NCBI RefSeq assembly: GCF_001522545.3
Contig: NC_031769.1
Coordinates: 130,161,613 to 130,225,612 of the forward strand
Origin: Parus major
Taxonomy: Eukaryota; Chordata; Aves; Passeriformes; Paridae
Length of the DNA stretch: 64,000 bases
Reading direction: 5' to 3'
The position numbers were made by a program, and so were the translations under genes. Below are positions 50,501 through 63,100 of this stretch, one piece after another (within the stretch, counting starts at the first letter, position 1; every line of letters starts with the position of its first letter). The notes under the pieces are model-generated. The model was not told where the DNA came from, ran no database searches, and saw nothing but the letters and a program-made list of their open reading frames with translations.

Positions 50501-51950
50501 CAGGAACAAGTGGCATAGGAAAGGAAGAGAACTGTCTAGATCAATTTTGCCACTGGAAAAATGTAGTATGGAAACCCATTCTGACTTGCAACTAAAGAAG
50601 AAAGGATAAAAGCCTTTAATGAATTAAAATATCTGCAATACATATGGATAACAAAACAGAAATCAGACCTGCAAAAATAGGAAATATTAATATCACTGTA
50701 TAACTGATAAATTTTATATATAAATACAGCTAAGAGACAAGATTGCACAGGACAGGAATAAGTGTTGAGTACATCATAAGTGTTGGGCATCAGGTTTCTG
50801 TTTGCCCATTGTGAAAGATTATTTGCCATGCACTGATTGTCATAAATTGTATTGAGTGCAGTAGATTAAAAAAAAAAATAAATTAATACTTGTGTACCAT
50901 GATGACAAGCCTAGGATAATGGATTAGTGACAAATAGACCTATCTAATATAGATGTGATCTCACTAATCCAAGTTATAAAGTGGCAAGATACCAGTAAAT
51001 AATGTGCAAGCTGAGAACTTTCCAAATTTTTTGGCATGTCATAAAACATTAAAGATGAAGGCTTCCATAGCCATTTCAAATATCTCAGAGATCTTAGAAT
51101 TACATCATCTGATCTAATCAGTTTTGGTAGTAGTCAGTAAAGTAAAAATAGAAAATTTATAATATATAGAACTGCAGTCCCTAGAACATGCCTATAACAA
51201 GAAAGAAAATCTGTTTAAATAAATAAAATTTAGGTCCATTTCCAGCCACTGTGACAGAATAAAAACAGGTTGAGAAATCTGAGAGCCTGAGTCCAAAAAG
51301 TGCTCCTAAACACATGCAAGACATCATTCAATATACAAGATACCAGAAATCTGAAAAAGACTGCTATATGAGCTTTAAATTTCTCAAATGGCTAAAACTC
51401 TACTCCTAGATGTAGTATTTAAGCTCTAGAGGAAAGGAGTTGCAGCATGCAAAAGTGATACCTGTATATTTTCTTGGAGTTAGCCATTTCTAAAGCCCAG
51501 TTGGCTATCACTGTCAATATCCTCAGGGAACTTCAATTTGTTAGAAAAATAAACGAAAGTCAAGAGTTATACTGCAAAAAGCAGCAGACTATGATTTCTG
51601 TTGCACAACACTGTTTCCATTCTAGTCTCCTGAGCTTTCGTCCTCTTTTAGTCAGAACAGCCTGAAATTTTTGTTTTTCTGGGTTCAGAAGTTATGTGCT
51701 TATTCTCTGCCCAAAGGTGAAATTGTTTCTGGAAAGCTTGAGCAAGAATATTTTTGCTGGTTTAAGTGTGAGAACAGCGGGATGGCGGGGAGGGGGGAAT
51801 GTTGCATAAAGGTAAAAGTGCTTCAGGGTTTTCTAAAGAACTTTTTCACCATGATGAAGAGATGTGAAGAGATGAAAGTCGTGGTGGAAATAATCCTGCT
51901 CAGGGAGGACCTATACTTTTTCTAAAATTGGTCTTAAGTATGTCTTTCGA
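47600..51950. other. Flank upstream of RNF19A; no gene seen
   Basis: G+C falls from the island edge (about 48.1 kb) to ordinary AT-rich DNA. No open frame exceeds 145 codons and none has a recognisable domain. No RNA gene or clear transposon was seen. Confidence 0.6.
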
Positions 51951-51959
51951 GCAGCATAT

Positions 51960-53820
51960 ACACTCCATCTTTGTCAGAGCCAGGGAGCATTTGCACTTGA
52001 CCTTCCCACAGAGGAAGGGCAAGCTTCTGCTCTATCTGTCCCTTCTGAGTATTTTTGTGGTGACACACTGACTGTACCCCCAAGTCCTGCCCCATTACTG
52101 CCTAATTCTTCAGGGTGTGGCTCATCTCCAGTGTATCTACAGGTTTCCTCACAAATGAACTGGGATTGGGGAGGCTGGTGAGGAAGGGGCTCAGTGCCCA
52201 CAGGGACCACACTTCAGTGCACACCATGGGCACGCTCTGCTGTTGGTGGTACGGGATCTCCAAATGTGTTGCAGCAGGCTTTTGTGGCCTTCTCTCTCTG
52301 TATGTCCTCATGCCACAGTTAAGCATCACAGGCATTTAAAAATATAAGCCACCTATGTGACAATGAGGGGCCTCTGTCAGCTGTCTTGTGGGATGTGCAG
52401 AAGCAGAGTGTTTCTCCTCAAGAGCACCTTCCAATATCTGCTAACCTGCCTCAAGCCATGGCTAGGTCAGTGGACCTGAAGACAGCATGTGTTTGCAGCC
52501 AGGGACAGCAGAAGGAAAGGATTATGGGCATGGCATGACACAGCCCATAGTCACGTGCTCTCACGTGCAGTCATGCCAGGTGTTACATGTCCATCATGAG
52601 CACACATCGGACAAAGACAGTGAGCAAGACGTCCTTCTCGGCTGGACAGGGAGTGTACAACCTCTGACCCTCCTGTGGCCACAAAACCATCCTGTCAGGG
52701 GGCAGCACAGGCCAGGGACTTCCCATGGTGGCAGGGCCTATTCCACCATTCCAGCCCTAAATCAGGCAACTGGAGGGCACTGGGGCAGCTCCAGCCCTGG
52801 GAACCCCAGCCCTGGGTATTGGGCACCTCCTGGGGGACAGGCTGAGGCCAGACTGGGACGTGAACCCACAGGTGTGCCTGGCACATTAAGACCCATTGTT
52901 AGGATGGGCTGATGGCTCCAGAGGGCTGAAATGGGGTCCTGAGCCATGGGCAGGCACCTCAGGGTCCCAACACATCCTTATGGAGAGAATCCATATGGCT
53001 TTGCCTCTGGCTGACTTCAAGAAGAGTTCACGGAAGCAGAGCTCTTTCCAGGAGCATTGCTGTGAGCAGTTGGATTGGTGGATAAAAAGGACAGAGGTGG
53101 TGAGGAGTGGTTGCCTTCAGCCCCTGCTTAGGGAACACATTTTCTCATACAATAGATGTGAGAGCCATCAGCAAGCAGCAGTAGGACATAGGGCCTCTGT
53201 GCAGAGAGCTTTTCAGAAGTGTGTCATCCCTCCTGGCCTCACCAGGGCAGATGAGCCACAGGAGAGAGTCACTTGCTCTGTGCGGGGAGCTGCAAACACA
53301 GCTCTGCCAGATTGTCTGGCAATTCCCACTTTCAGTAAAACATTCTGCAGCCCCAGCCACTGCCAAGGGCAGAGGACACGAGCAGAGCACTCCGATGCAG
53401 CCTGGTTCTCCCCAGCTTTGACAGGTGAATCTTACAACTACACTGCCCTCCTCTATGCATTGAGGCTAGCACTGCTCATTTTGCCATGAGCATCATGACT
53501 GTGCCTTGCTTCCTGCCAACATCACTGGCAAGTTTGTTGTTTACTGTGACTGCTCTCAGCATGACCCTCATAAAGCAGCAATTCTGGCCTTTACCTCTTT
53601 CCCAGAAGTCTCCTCTGTTGTCTCTATTTCTTCAGGCTAGCCAGAGCAAGGCCTTCCAGAAGTGTGAAACTCTTGCTTCCTTGAATAAAGCTGACTCCAG
53701 ACACAAGGTAGTAAAACCAGCAATTTCCTGTGGTCAGGAGCACCCAATTCCAATGCTCTCTCCAACAGTTTCCAAGACTTCAAGCCTCTTTTGCATCACA
53801 CAGAAAGGGTAGTGACTGCA
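51960..53820. other. GC-richer intergenic patch with several open frames, unidentified
   Basis: Compared with its flanks this stretch is richer in G+C and carries a row of plus-strand open frames (52487-52912, 52896-53489, 53486-53812; 141, 197 and 108 codons). I recognise no domain in any of them. Two share a short similar segment around AFQKC (from 53205 and 53648). Without splice signals, conservation or transcript evidence I do not call a gene. A decayed repeat or a long non-coding RNA exon are equally possible. Confidence 0.3.
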
Positions 53821-53979
53821 GTGCTGTGAGTTTACCCAGGAATGGTACATAATTAAATCTTTGACAGAGAGCTGTAAACACTGGTTTTGATTCATGGTAG
53901 GCAGCATACCAGGACATGCCGAGATTGACCATGATGCAATGTGACCAGAAGAGAACTGCTGGTCTCAAATGTCCTTTCT

Positions 53980-54400
53980 TCATGCAAAGAAGTTCCTGAA
54001 ACATCCAAAGAAGAGTCACACCATGTACCCAAGAGTATTGTCCAAACACTTCTTGAACTCTGTGAGGCTTGGTGCTGTGACCATTTCCCTGGGAAGCCTG
54101 GTCCAGTGCCCAACCATCCTCTGTGTGAAGAACCTTTTTATAATATCCAACCTATACCTCCCCTGACACAACTTCAGGCCATTCCCTTGAGTCTTTTCAC
54201 TGGGACCAGAGAGAAGAGATTGGTGTCTGCCCCTCCTCCTCCCCTCATGAGGAAGTTGAAACTGCAATGAGGTCTCCCCTCAGTGTCCTCTTCTCCAGCC
54301 TGAACAGAACAAGTGACCTCAGCTGCTCCTCATATGGTTTCCCCTCAAGGCCCTACATGGTGGTCTTTATGTGCATTTGCATTGATGTCAAAGTGAGGAA
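53980..54400 (-). mobile_element. CR1 LINE fragment, about 420 bp, minus orientation
   Basis: The plus strand shows antisense CR1 landmarks: ctgggaagcctggtccagtg, then cccaaccatcctctgtgtga, then ataatatccaacctatacct, then cttcaggccattcccttgag, then ctcccctcatgaggaagttg, then caatgaggtctcccctcagt, then ctcctcatatggtttcccct. The open frame over this interval (53941-54270) is therefore repeat-derived and not a gene. It is the largest CR1 copy on the upstream side of RNF19A. Confidence 0.93.
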
Positions 54401-54540
54401 AATGCTGTGGTGCATTTTCTTCTCCCTGCTGTCCAACAAGGTTCCCAGGGGCCGCTACTCCATCCAGCTTCACCTCTGCCATGCTACAAGTGGAGTGCTA
54501 CAGCTTTTGCACTGTGCTTCTCCTCACAAAGAAAATAGAA

Positions 54541-54592
54541 TTTATTTAAAATATATATAACTATATACTATATATAATAATATAAATGTTTG
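54541..54592. repeat. AT-rich low-complexity stretch
   Basis: A nearly pure A/T segment with alternating TATATA blocks, about 140 bp beyond the right-hand end of the CR1 fragment. Confidence 0.8.
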
Positions 54593-54599
54593 AGGCCAT

Positions 54600-57060
54600 G
54601 ATTGTGAATTTCTGGAACCAAAACTAGCCTTTTTATTTTTATTCTAGAATTTGCACACTGTCCCAAAGTAATCAAGTCAGGAATCAGAAGATTTGGCTTC
54701 TCTGAGAACTGTGTTTACCTCAAGTCCTACAGGAGGTACTGTGTGTGTTGGTATTGCTTCCTTTTTTCCCTTTTTTTCCCTCCTTGGTTTGTCTTCACAG
54801 GGTTGTTTCCCTTCATTCCTTTCTATTTCTGCATTAGACCAACTAAACACATGATACCTAAGACTACACTCACTGTGCCCCCCTGCTCCATCCCCTGCAC
54901 TCAACTCTGGCCAAGATATATGGACAGAGAGTTCCTTTTAGCCAAGGGTAATGAGTCTCAAAGTCTGGATGATTAGAAGGAAGGGTTAGGGTTTTACCTG
55001 CCTTTTGGGAGATCATTTTCAGATACCATTCCTAATCATACACTCTAGTACAAGACCTGCAGAAGTGAGTCCTCCCTGGAGACTGCAGTGCTATTCTTTG
55101 CTTTATGGAAGGTGTTTCTGCCCTCCATTTATCCTAAAGGGTTAGAACTGACATTTGGCACTGAAATTTGTTTAATTTTTTTTATTTTTGCTTCAAATTT
55201 TGATAAAATTTAACCACTAAGATAGTCCAGGTTTCTGCTTGAAGCAACAAAAGGGTAGCCATAATACTCAGTGGGCAGTCTCTCTGATGTTGTGGAGTTT
55301 ATCTATAATGCAGGGGGTGTAGATGTATTTGAGCCAGTTCTACTTCTTGGGTTCAGCTGGCTGTGCAAGCGTGGAGCTTGATGAAGAACAACAGTTCACC
55401 AGCCTTTCAGGCTCTGCTTGATTTTTTTTTTTTTTATTTCTTCCCTTCACTTCCCCAGGAAATACTGAGGTTATGAGATTTTGTACAAAATTATTCCCTG
55501 CAATTGTAACTAGTAACACACATCTGTGCTTGTCTGGAGGTCTCTCTGCAATGCCCAGGCTGTGTGTTTTAGGTTTAGGTCATCCCCATTCACCACTTAC
55601 TTATATGTCAGGTCTGAGCCATGAAATATAGAAGGTAAAGTTATTGATGACTGAAATTCTTTGTTACACCCAGATACGTAGGTGACATATCCAAAAGGTT
55701 GGATAAGTTTATGATCAATAAGAAATTCATGTAACTACAGAGCTGAAGAAGACAACAAGCAAATGATGCAATCTACTAAGCACTGACCAGGGAAGACGAT
55801 GCACCTCCACAAATGTATTTAGTCTTCATAGGAGAGTGGTTCCTCTGAAGCCTCTGGTGTTGCCTGCTACTGGAGACAGGGCTCAGTGGAGTAATTACTT
55901 TAGTCATGAAGACAGATACTCCAATGACATCAGTGGAAATCCTTTTCATGGTGCTGAATTACAGCTTAAGAGCAGCAATCTCATGACACACTCCTCCTGA
56001 TTCCGCACCTGCGTCGTGACAACTGTATTGCTTGGTTACATGAAAACAATATCACTGCCTAAGGGGAAGACAAAATGACAATAAATTTATTTTTATGAGA
56101 TCTTTGGATTCTTTGCCATCTCCTGTTTGCTTTCTGTATTTTTTATCTTTTCCTTTTTTGCAGGATTCTGTATTTATAGGGACATTCTTTTTGCTGCTTG
56201 CAATTTTCCAATTGCTCTGATGTGATTGCTTTCCCATTTGCAGTTTCTTTGTATGTGCTGATAAAATTTAGAAACCAGTGTCACCATTCAGATTTTTCTA
56301 GGTTGCAATTGACAAGAGTGAAATGCCTCCCCATCCCAAAAGTGAGTTTCATGTAGTTATCAAAGGTTTGGAGGGATGCCTCTTATTTAAATTTTGCTGA
56401 CAAAAAAGATAAAAAATCTCACAAACTGGTTTCATATCATCTGTTATGTGTCAAGACTAATTTTTATTTTTTTTTTTATTTAGCATGGTAAGAGAAAACT
56501 TGGAGCCTGACCACCTGCAATTAAGACATGAAGGGTGTACCATAGTGTTCTGGAGAGTGGAGATCTTTAAACAGTTTATATTCTGACACTGAAGACATAG
56601 GTTATTGTAAACATTTTAGGCAGGTCGTTTTTGTGTGACATACTGTAGCCTCATGTGAACTAGTCTCTGAAGAAGCTGTATGAATCACCTTCTGGCTTCA
56701 TCTGTCTTTCTTCTTTCAGTGTCAAGAAGGCACAGATTATGATCTTGGTTTAACCTTACCATTTCAATAGTTAAGGTTAGGTAAGGGTAAGATTAATTCT
56801 GTCTTCAAATTAGCCAAGTATCTGAAAAGATATAAAGTTCCTTTTTTCCTTCCTCCATAGCTTTACTAAAAATCCATGTGGTGATTCTTGCAGAATTATT
56901 TGATATAATAAATACTCAAAGTGCTATGATTAATCAGTGATGATAATTTACATAGTTTAATTTGCAAATAGATTCTTATCCCATTTCTCAGACCCTTAAA
57001 CCAGTTTTTCCCCAGCTGGAGGATTCTGTCAGCCAAATCACAGCAGGCAACTGGAGGGAA
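54600..57060. other. Intergenic DNA, no gene seen
   Basis: AT-rich sequence with T-rich homopolymers (55423-55437 and around 56465-56480). No coding, RNA or clear repeat feature. Confidence 0.6.
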
Positions 57061-57067
57061 GCAGTGA

Positions 57068-57142
57068 GGGAACCTCTTTGTAAGGATTTTTTTTTTTTTT
57101 TTTTTGGGAACCTCTTTGTAAGGATTTTTTTTTTTTTTTTTT
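57068..57142 (+). repeat. Tandem duplication of a 37-38 bp unit ending in poly-T
   Basis: GGGAACCTCTTTGTAAGGA followed by T19-20 occurs at 57068-57105 and again immediately at 57106-57142. The non-T part is identical in both copies, which suggests a recent slippage event or an insertion of a T tract flanked by a 19-bp target duplication. Confidence 0.95.
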
Positions 57143-57149
57143 CTGTGCA

Positions 57150-60100
57150 GAGATGTCAGCTATCTGGTTGGTAGTTTTTATTCCTCTTTATTCTATATGA
57201 AACCTTGATTTAGTGCTTCTGCAGTACCAGAGATGTGTAAGGGTCAAGCCACAGGACTTGTACAGCCAGGTCCTTCAGCCATTGAGAGTGCCCCATGTGG
57301 GCTTAAAGTATGTCAGGACTAAGGGAGGGTTTGAATAAATAAAATGAGAAAGTACAAGATCATAGGTTTTTGCACCATACTGCACTGTCATTTTCATGCT
57401 TTTCATGGAATCACCCCCAATACTGATAGGTTAGGAAGAGTCCAGAGGGGAGAGAGTTAACATCCTCTCAGTGCTGTGCCCATGATGGCCTGCTTTCTTT
57501 TTGTCTAACTGCTAAGCAAAATACAAGTTGCATAAATAGAAACACTGAATATAGACTGCAGGAGATTATTTTAGCACTGTATGAAGACATGATGCCAGTG
57601 AATCTGTAATTTGAATATATATTTTTGTTGCAAGATCTAGCGTTCTGTTTTACACATAGACACATAACAAGAGCAATGAGGCTGTCAGTTCTGGCCATCT
57701 CAATAGTGTTGCAAAATTCTGAAGAAGATGGCAAAACACTGCATTCAGTTGAGAAATCAATTTAAGCAGAACACTTAGAGAAAATAGAAATTGTTATCTA
57801 TAGAAAAGGGAAGTTAAGGGCAAGTGGAACTTCACTAAAGTATGCTCTGTGTTGGAGAAAATAGAGAAGTTCTATGCCACAAATGTAGTTGAGCTTAATC
57901 AAGTTGAGCAATTAAACTTGTTGAGCTAGTTTAATTGCAAGAAAAATAACCAAATATATCTAAATATTAAGTTTCCTGAAACTGAAATGGATACTGGCAG
58001 AATATAAGGTAATTATATACCAATGTTAAAGAAATAGTCACAACAGTTTGCATATAGAATTAAGTAGTAGGGCAACAAGAATAATGTTTTAACAGGAATT
58101 AGGCAAATCTTTGGGTGTGCAAACTGACTAGTGCTCGTATTGATAAAACACGTATTGATAAAGACAAGCATTTAGATGTATCTTCTGGAATTTTCCTTTT
58201 CAAAGTTTCTTCATTCCTATTGCCTATAGATATCTCCACATTATAATGTTTCGATAGGCAATTTTTTTTTTAATCAATAAATAAAACTGATCATTGGTAT
58301 ATATCTAATCCTAGTGCCATTCTCTTTAGCCAGGTAAATGAAAGGCAGTTTAAAAACAGTTGCATGGAAGAAAACTCTTTCCTTCCCTTCTTTCATCTGC
58401 AAAGATAGGCTTGGAGGAGAGTGTTGATAACTTTTACTTTCCTTTGGGAAATATGGCGAGCTTTTCCAACTGGCTTGGCCAGAGCTTGCTGGAGCACAGC
58501 CCTGCCATGCACTCCTAGTTCTCTTCAGCTTGCTCTCCTCCCCAACTCTTATGTACCTTCCAATTTAATGAGATTATTTTCCCTTGGTATTTTTCAGGTT
58601 TTTCCTGTCCCTTCCTGTTTTTCAGTGGAGTAATCACGCTTACTAATATCTTATGCAAAAGGCCAAGGCTTCAGTACAGCATTGGAAACACTGCATGCTG
58701 TGGACTTTCATTTGCCTCTTGTGTGTATCTGCCTTTAAACTATTAATAGGAAAAATTCAGGAAAAAACCACCATAATTTAGCATATATAATACTCTACTA
58801 AATATTTTTCCTGACAAAACTGAAGATGATGTCTCAGTGTCAGTGCACAGAGAAATAGTGAGACCAATTCTTTTCAAACTGTCTAGAAATTTCCTACTGT
58901 GACCTATGGAGAGCTGCCTGGTGGTCCCCACAGACTTGTGTTGCTGGCTCCTCATCTTTTCCAGCTGCTAGCTTCTAGTAAAAGCAGGGAGGAAAAGGTA
59001 TTCCACAGAAGTACTGAATACAGCTGCCCCAGGGGTATTATGTGAAAGTGTATCAGAGAAAAGATGATCTCCACAACCCTGGAAGCAGGGGAGACAGAAT
59101 TTGCAAGACAGACTGTTGACCAGCGATCTACCATATGGAAAAGTCGGACATTTGAGTGGACTTTTATATCCTAGTTTGATTAACCTCTTTCTAGTCATTC
59201 TTTTCCATCATCTTCCTCTCTACAGTTACAATACGCTATTCTAAAGTACTTCTCCAAATCTAGATCCCTGGAATCTACATGTAGGATAGGAACCTTAGCT
59301 CCTGAGACTAAGGATCTTATCCCATTACCCTGACAATGCCTGCTTTTTTAATAGTCCTACTCTTAATCTAATTACTTCTCCAGTCCAGTTTGAAATTTTC
59401 TCAGTCAATGTAGAATTCAAACAGAACTGTAGGCTGTATGAATAAGCCTAGCCAAATGGGAATTTGTTCTGACTAAAGGTCAGGTTTGGCCTCTGAAGAA
59501 CTGTGCAATAATGAGTGTTTGGTTCCCTTGAAAATTGCAATTGTATGGAAATGTCACAAGAATACATGTATCTTTATTTAAAGAACTGGGTTTTTCCCCC
59601 CCTCTGGGTTGTTTAAAGCCACATGACTGAGGTATTTTACAGTGCAGCTGTTACAGATGACTATGACATAATCTCCTTTCCAATGAAAGGGAGGCATGGA
59701 AAATAAGAGATCTTCAGGTAAGAGAAAAATCTATTGAAACTGTGCTTAGGGCCTGTCATTTACGTTTTCCAGAAGATTTTGGTCAATCCGGCCTTAACCC
59801 TGAAGTGACTGTGCTGCAGGCTGAAGAGCTGAGACATTCAGCCTGCCTCCACACACAGGCCTCTGAGGGGCTGCCTGGGGCTCTGCCTCCTGATAGTCCC
59901 CTCACCTCTCAGCACTGAAGCCAGGGAGAGCCCCTTTCATACTACAGCCTCTTTCCAGCTATTCCATGCCTACACTAGTTGGTGTCCCATACCAAATTCA
60001 AGGTCCTATTTAATGAAATTCTCTCCATAGCTGTCTTCAGAAATAGTGACTCCAGCATGTCCTTAGGGTTACAAGAGATTTATTTTAGCTAAAATAAAAG

Positions 60101-63100
60101 AGAAGAGAGACTCAAGTACCTACTACTGATAAGCAAATAGCTTTTATTCCAAAGGAAAACATGATGTGAAAAAGTATGCCTCAGACAGAGGATTGCAGAG
60201 GCATTCCAGTGGATGTTCACACCCAGCATGGCATTTACTGTACCCTTTTGACAATTACCACCTCTGGTATAACCCAGGGCTGCTAAGCTGATGCTGAGCT
60301 GGCTTTCCCACCACAGAGGGTGCCAGGGTGGTTAAATGACCACTGAAAGGGCAATGTCCTTCTGATGCATCACTGGAGCAGTGCTGTGGGCAGCCTCAGC
60401 CTCCTGTCAGTGCTGCTCTTCCCTCTCACCCCAGTTTCATTCTCTCTCCAGAGCACAAGCCAAACTTCTCACTGTTCCTGAGCAGCAGATGTTTATGGTG
60501 CCAGTCCAAATGCTGGCTAACATGAGCAGGTCCTATGAAACAGTCCTAGAAGGACATAGAGGGCACCTTACTGCAGTTACACCTTCCCCTTGTAGATGGC
60601 TGAGTAAAGAGGAATCATTTGGAAAGGAAATGAAAGCAGCAGATGGATTGCCAGGGAGAGATGTGGGGTCAGAGAGGGAGAGGTGGTGGTGTATTATATC
60701 CTAGACAGAATGCAATTGAAACTGCTGGGAGAGAGCATGCTCCTGGCACATTGCTCTCTTCCTCTACAGCGTGGTTGTGTGGGTGCAGCAGGAGTCAGGG
60801 AACAGCTCTGCTTGTTGTGTGACTATTTGTTATTTCAGCCCACTGCAGACTCAGGGTAGAATTACCTAAACACTCAGTACTCACATTTTGAAATATTCTT
60901 TTAATTCCAGAACCATAAAAACTAGAGATCTTATGATTTTGAAAATGAAAGAGAACCATACAATAACTTGCAGACGCACATAATAGCTTTTTCCAAGAGG
61001 TTATAGTCAATTTTCTGACTACAGTTAATCTGTAATGAATGTAAAAAATCTCACGCCAACATGCAAGAAAGGGAGAAGGAAGACAAAATAAAACCTATTT
61101 ACTTTTAAAGGCCTGTTGACAACTAATACAAGATCAAAATTTAGGTTTTGAAAAACAGTACATTTTACCAGGCAAAATCTAATGAAGCTGATTTTTAAAC
61201 AACTTAGTACAATTACATTGATTTCAAGAGCAATTTGGGTAATTACTAGTGGAAATGACCATAATTAGTCAGAAATGAGCAAGAACTTTGCAAATGTTCC
61301 CATTTACAAGATTTTCATCTTTCTATGAGATGTTCAGTGCCCAGTACAATCTCCTTTCTTTAAGCAAATTAAAAGACGTGGTGCCGTATGTTCATAAATG
61401 ATGTGTCAAAATCTGGATATCCAAACCCCCAAGCTCTGGGACAGTTCTTGTTACATGTGAGGGTTGGGATTCTTTTGGGAAGGACGGGTGTCCGTTGTTA
61501 CAGTAGCACTGCCCAGTGACACATGCAACTGCACTTTATTATGCGAATATAGAGGGGGAGGAATCGTGCCTTTTCTATACAAGTTCTGCCAGGCATCGTG
61601 TCAAAAAGTTAATTTCACTATGGTAAAAAGAACAAAGAACAATTTAAAGAAGATTTTGATATTTTATTCATATTTAGATTAGGTCCAGAGAGATGATGAG
61701 AATGTTAATTGGTCTCCTTGAAGAGACAGACGTTCCCACCAAGCAGAAAAATCATCTCAAGCAATTGGGTCTTTTTTCTTCATTATTCTTTTTTGCCTTT
61801 TAATCTCCACTATGCAAAACTAAAGGGCAGTTGAAGAAAGCCAGGACAAATGGCAAGAAAATGAGCACATGAACAGAAGGGACTTCAACTGATGAAGGGA
61901 TTTGTGAACAGCAGGGACAATAGTCAAAGCAAGTGCTATCCTTCTGAATAGAAATTAGTTTTCTAGGACCTTTCATAATTGTTTATGACCTATTATTGTT
62001 GTTATCTTCATAGATCTCTAGTGAAAGAGGAAAGTAGCTGATGGAAACTTATGGCAACTTTAGAGATAAAATAGTGACTCTGTAGAAACTTTTGCTGTTA
62101 AAAATCAACATGGAATAGTTTTAAGAATCTTCTCTGTTTTACCAAATGGTCCTGGTGATAAAGACTTCCCAGCAGAATGCTCAAAATAACACTCTGAAGT
62201 GACTATCACCATAAAACTCAAAATACTGCCAGAAGAGTTGTGTTTCCGACAAAACTTGCCTCACTGTTGATCAACACAGTGAACTTTCCTTGTAAAACTC
62301 CATCCAACTGGACAAGGCACGTAAAACTAATTAAACAAAATAGATTAGCTCTAAAGCTCAAATCAAGAGGTGGCAAACCCTGTGCCAAAGCCCTGTTTTT
62401 CAGCTCTGACAGGCTATCTCCTAGATTGATAGCAGTTTTCCAGCATTCAGTGTTATTTCAGTTGGCTACATTACTCTTGTTTCCTCGAGTTGTTCCATCT
62501 CTGTTAATGTTTATATCTGTCTTTGGACATTTTTTTCCACTGAGCTCTCCTGCTTCATTAGCACTGCTGTTAAACACAATGCAGGAACCTAACCTTTTTG
62601 GGGACAGTTGACTTTGCTAGGACCTGATGCCCAGCTCTTTCCCTCCACGTCTGATTTGTCCTAGTCCTGATAGTGTGAGCAAGAGTAACCATGTCATCAC
62701 CTGATGTGAAATGCACCCATTTGCAATGATACCAGGGGGCAAACCAACCCCACATGAGGAGGGTGATTAACAACACTACCTGTTTTTTTCATGTTGAGGT
62801 AAAGGGAAGGGACCAGGTACAGGACTTGCTGCCTTCCCTGCTCACTGCTGAGTTGGTGCAGAAAGGTGTCAGTCAAAGCAGAGCAGTTTGCAAGGGCTAA
62901 AGATGAGGGCATCTCTGGTTAGCCCACCCTAAGCAGTGAGGGGTAGTGGCTATTGGGCCAAACAGGTCTCCACCGAGAGACAAGCTCTTGTTCATCTGGG
63001 GCTGTGGAATGACTGCTTGTCTTTGCGGAGCTTTTTCTGCTCTTCAGCTCTCTGCCCAATAAATTCCTGTTTGGTCAACGCCATCTGTTTGATTTTCCTT

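Noticed and set aside
53941..54270. 109-codon plus-strand open frame
   Set aside because: It lies over an antisense CR1 fragment, so it is repeat-derived.
54983..54995. GGGTTAGGG, considered as interstitial telomere repeat
   Set aside because: Only about two units are present, which is expected by chance.
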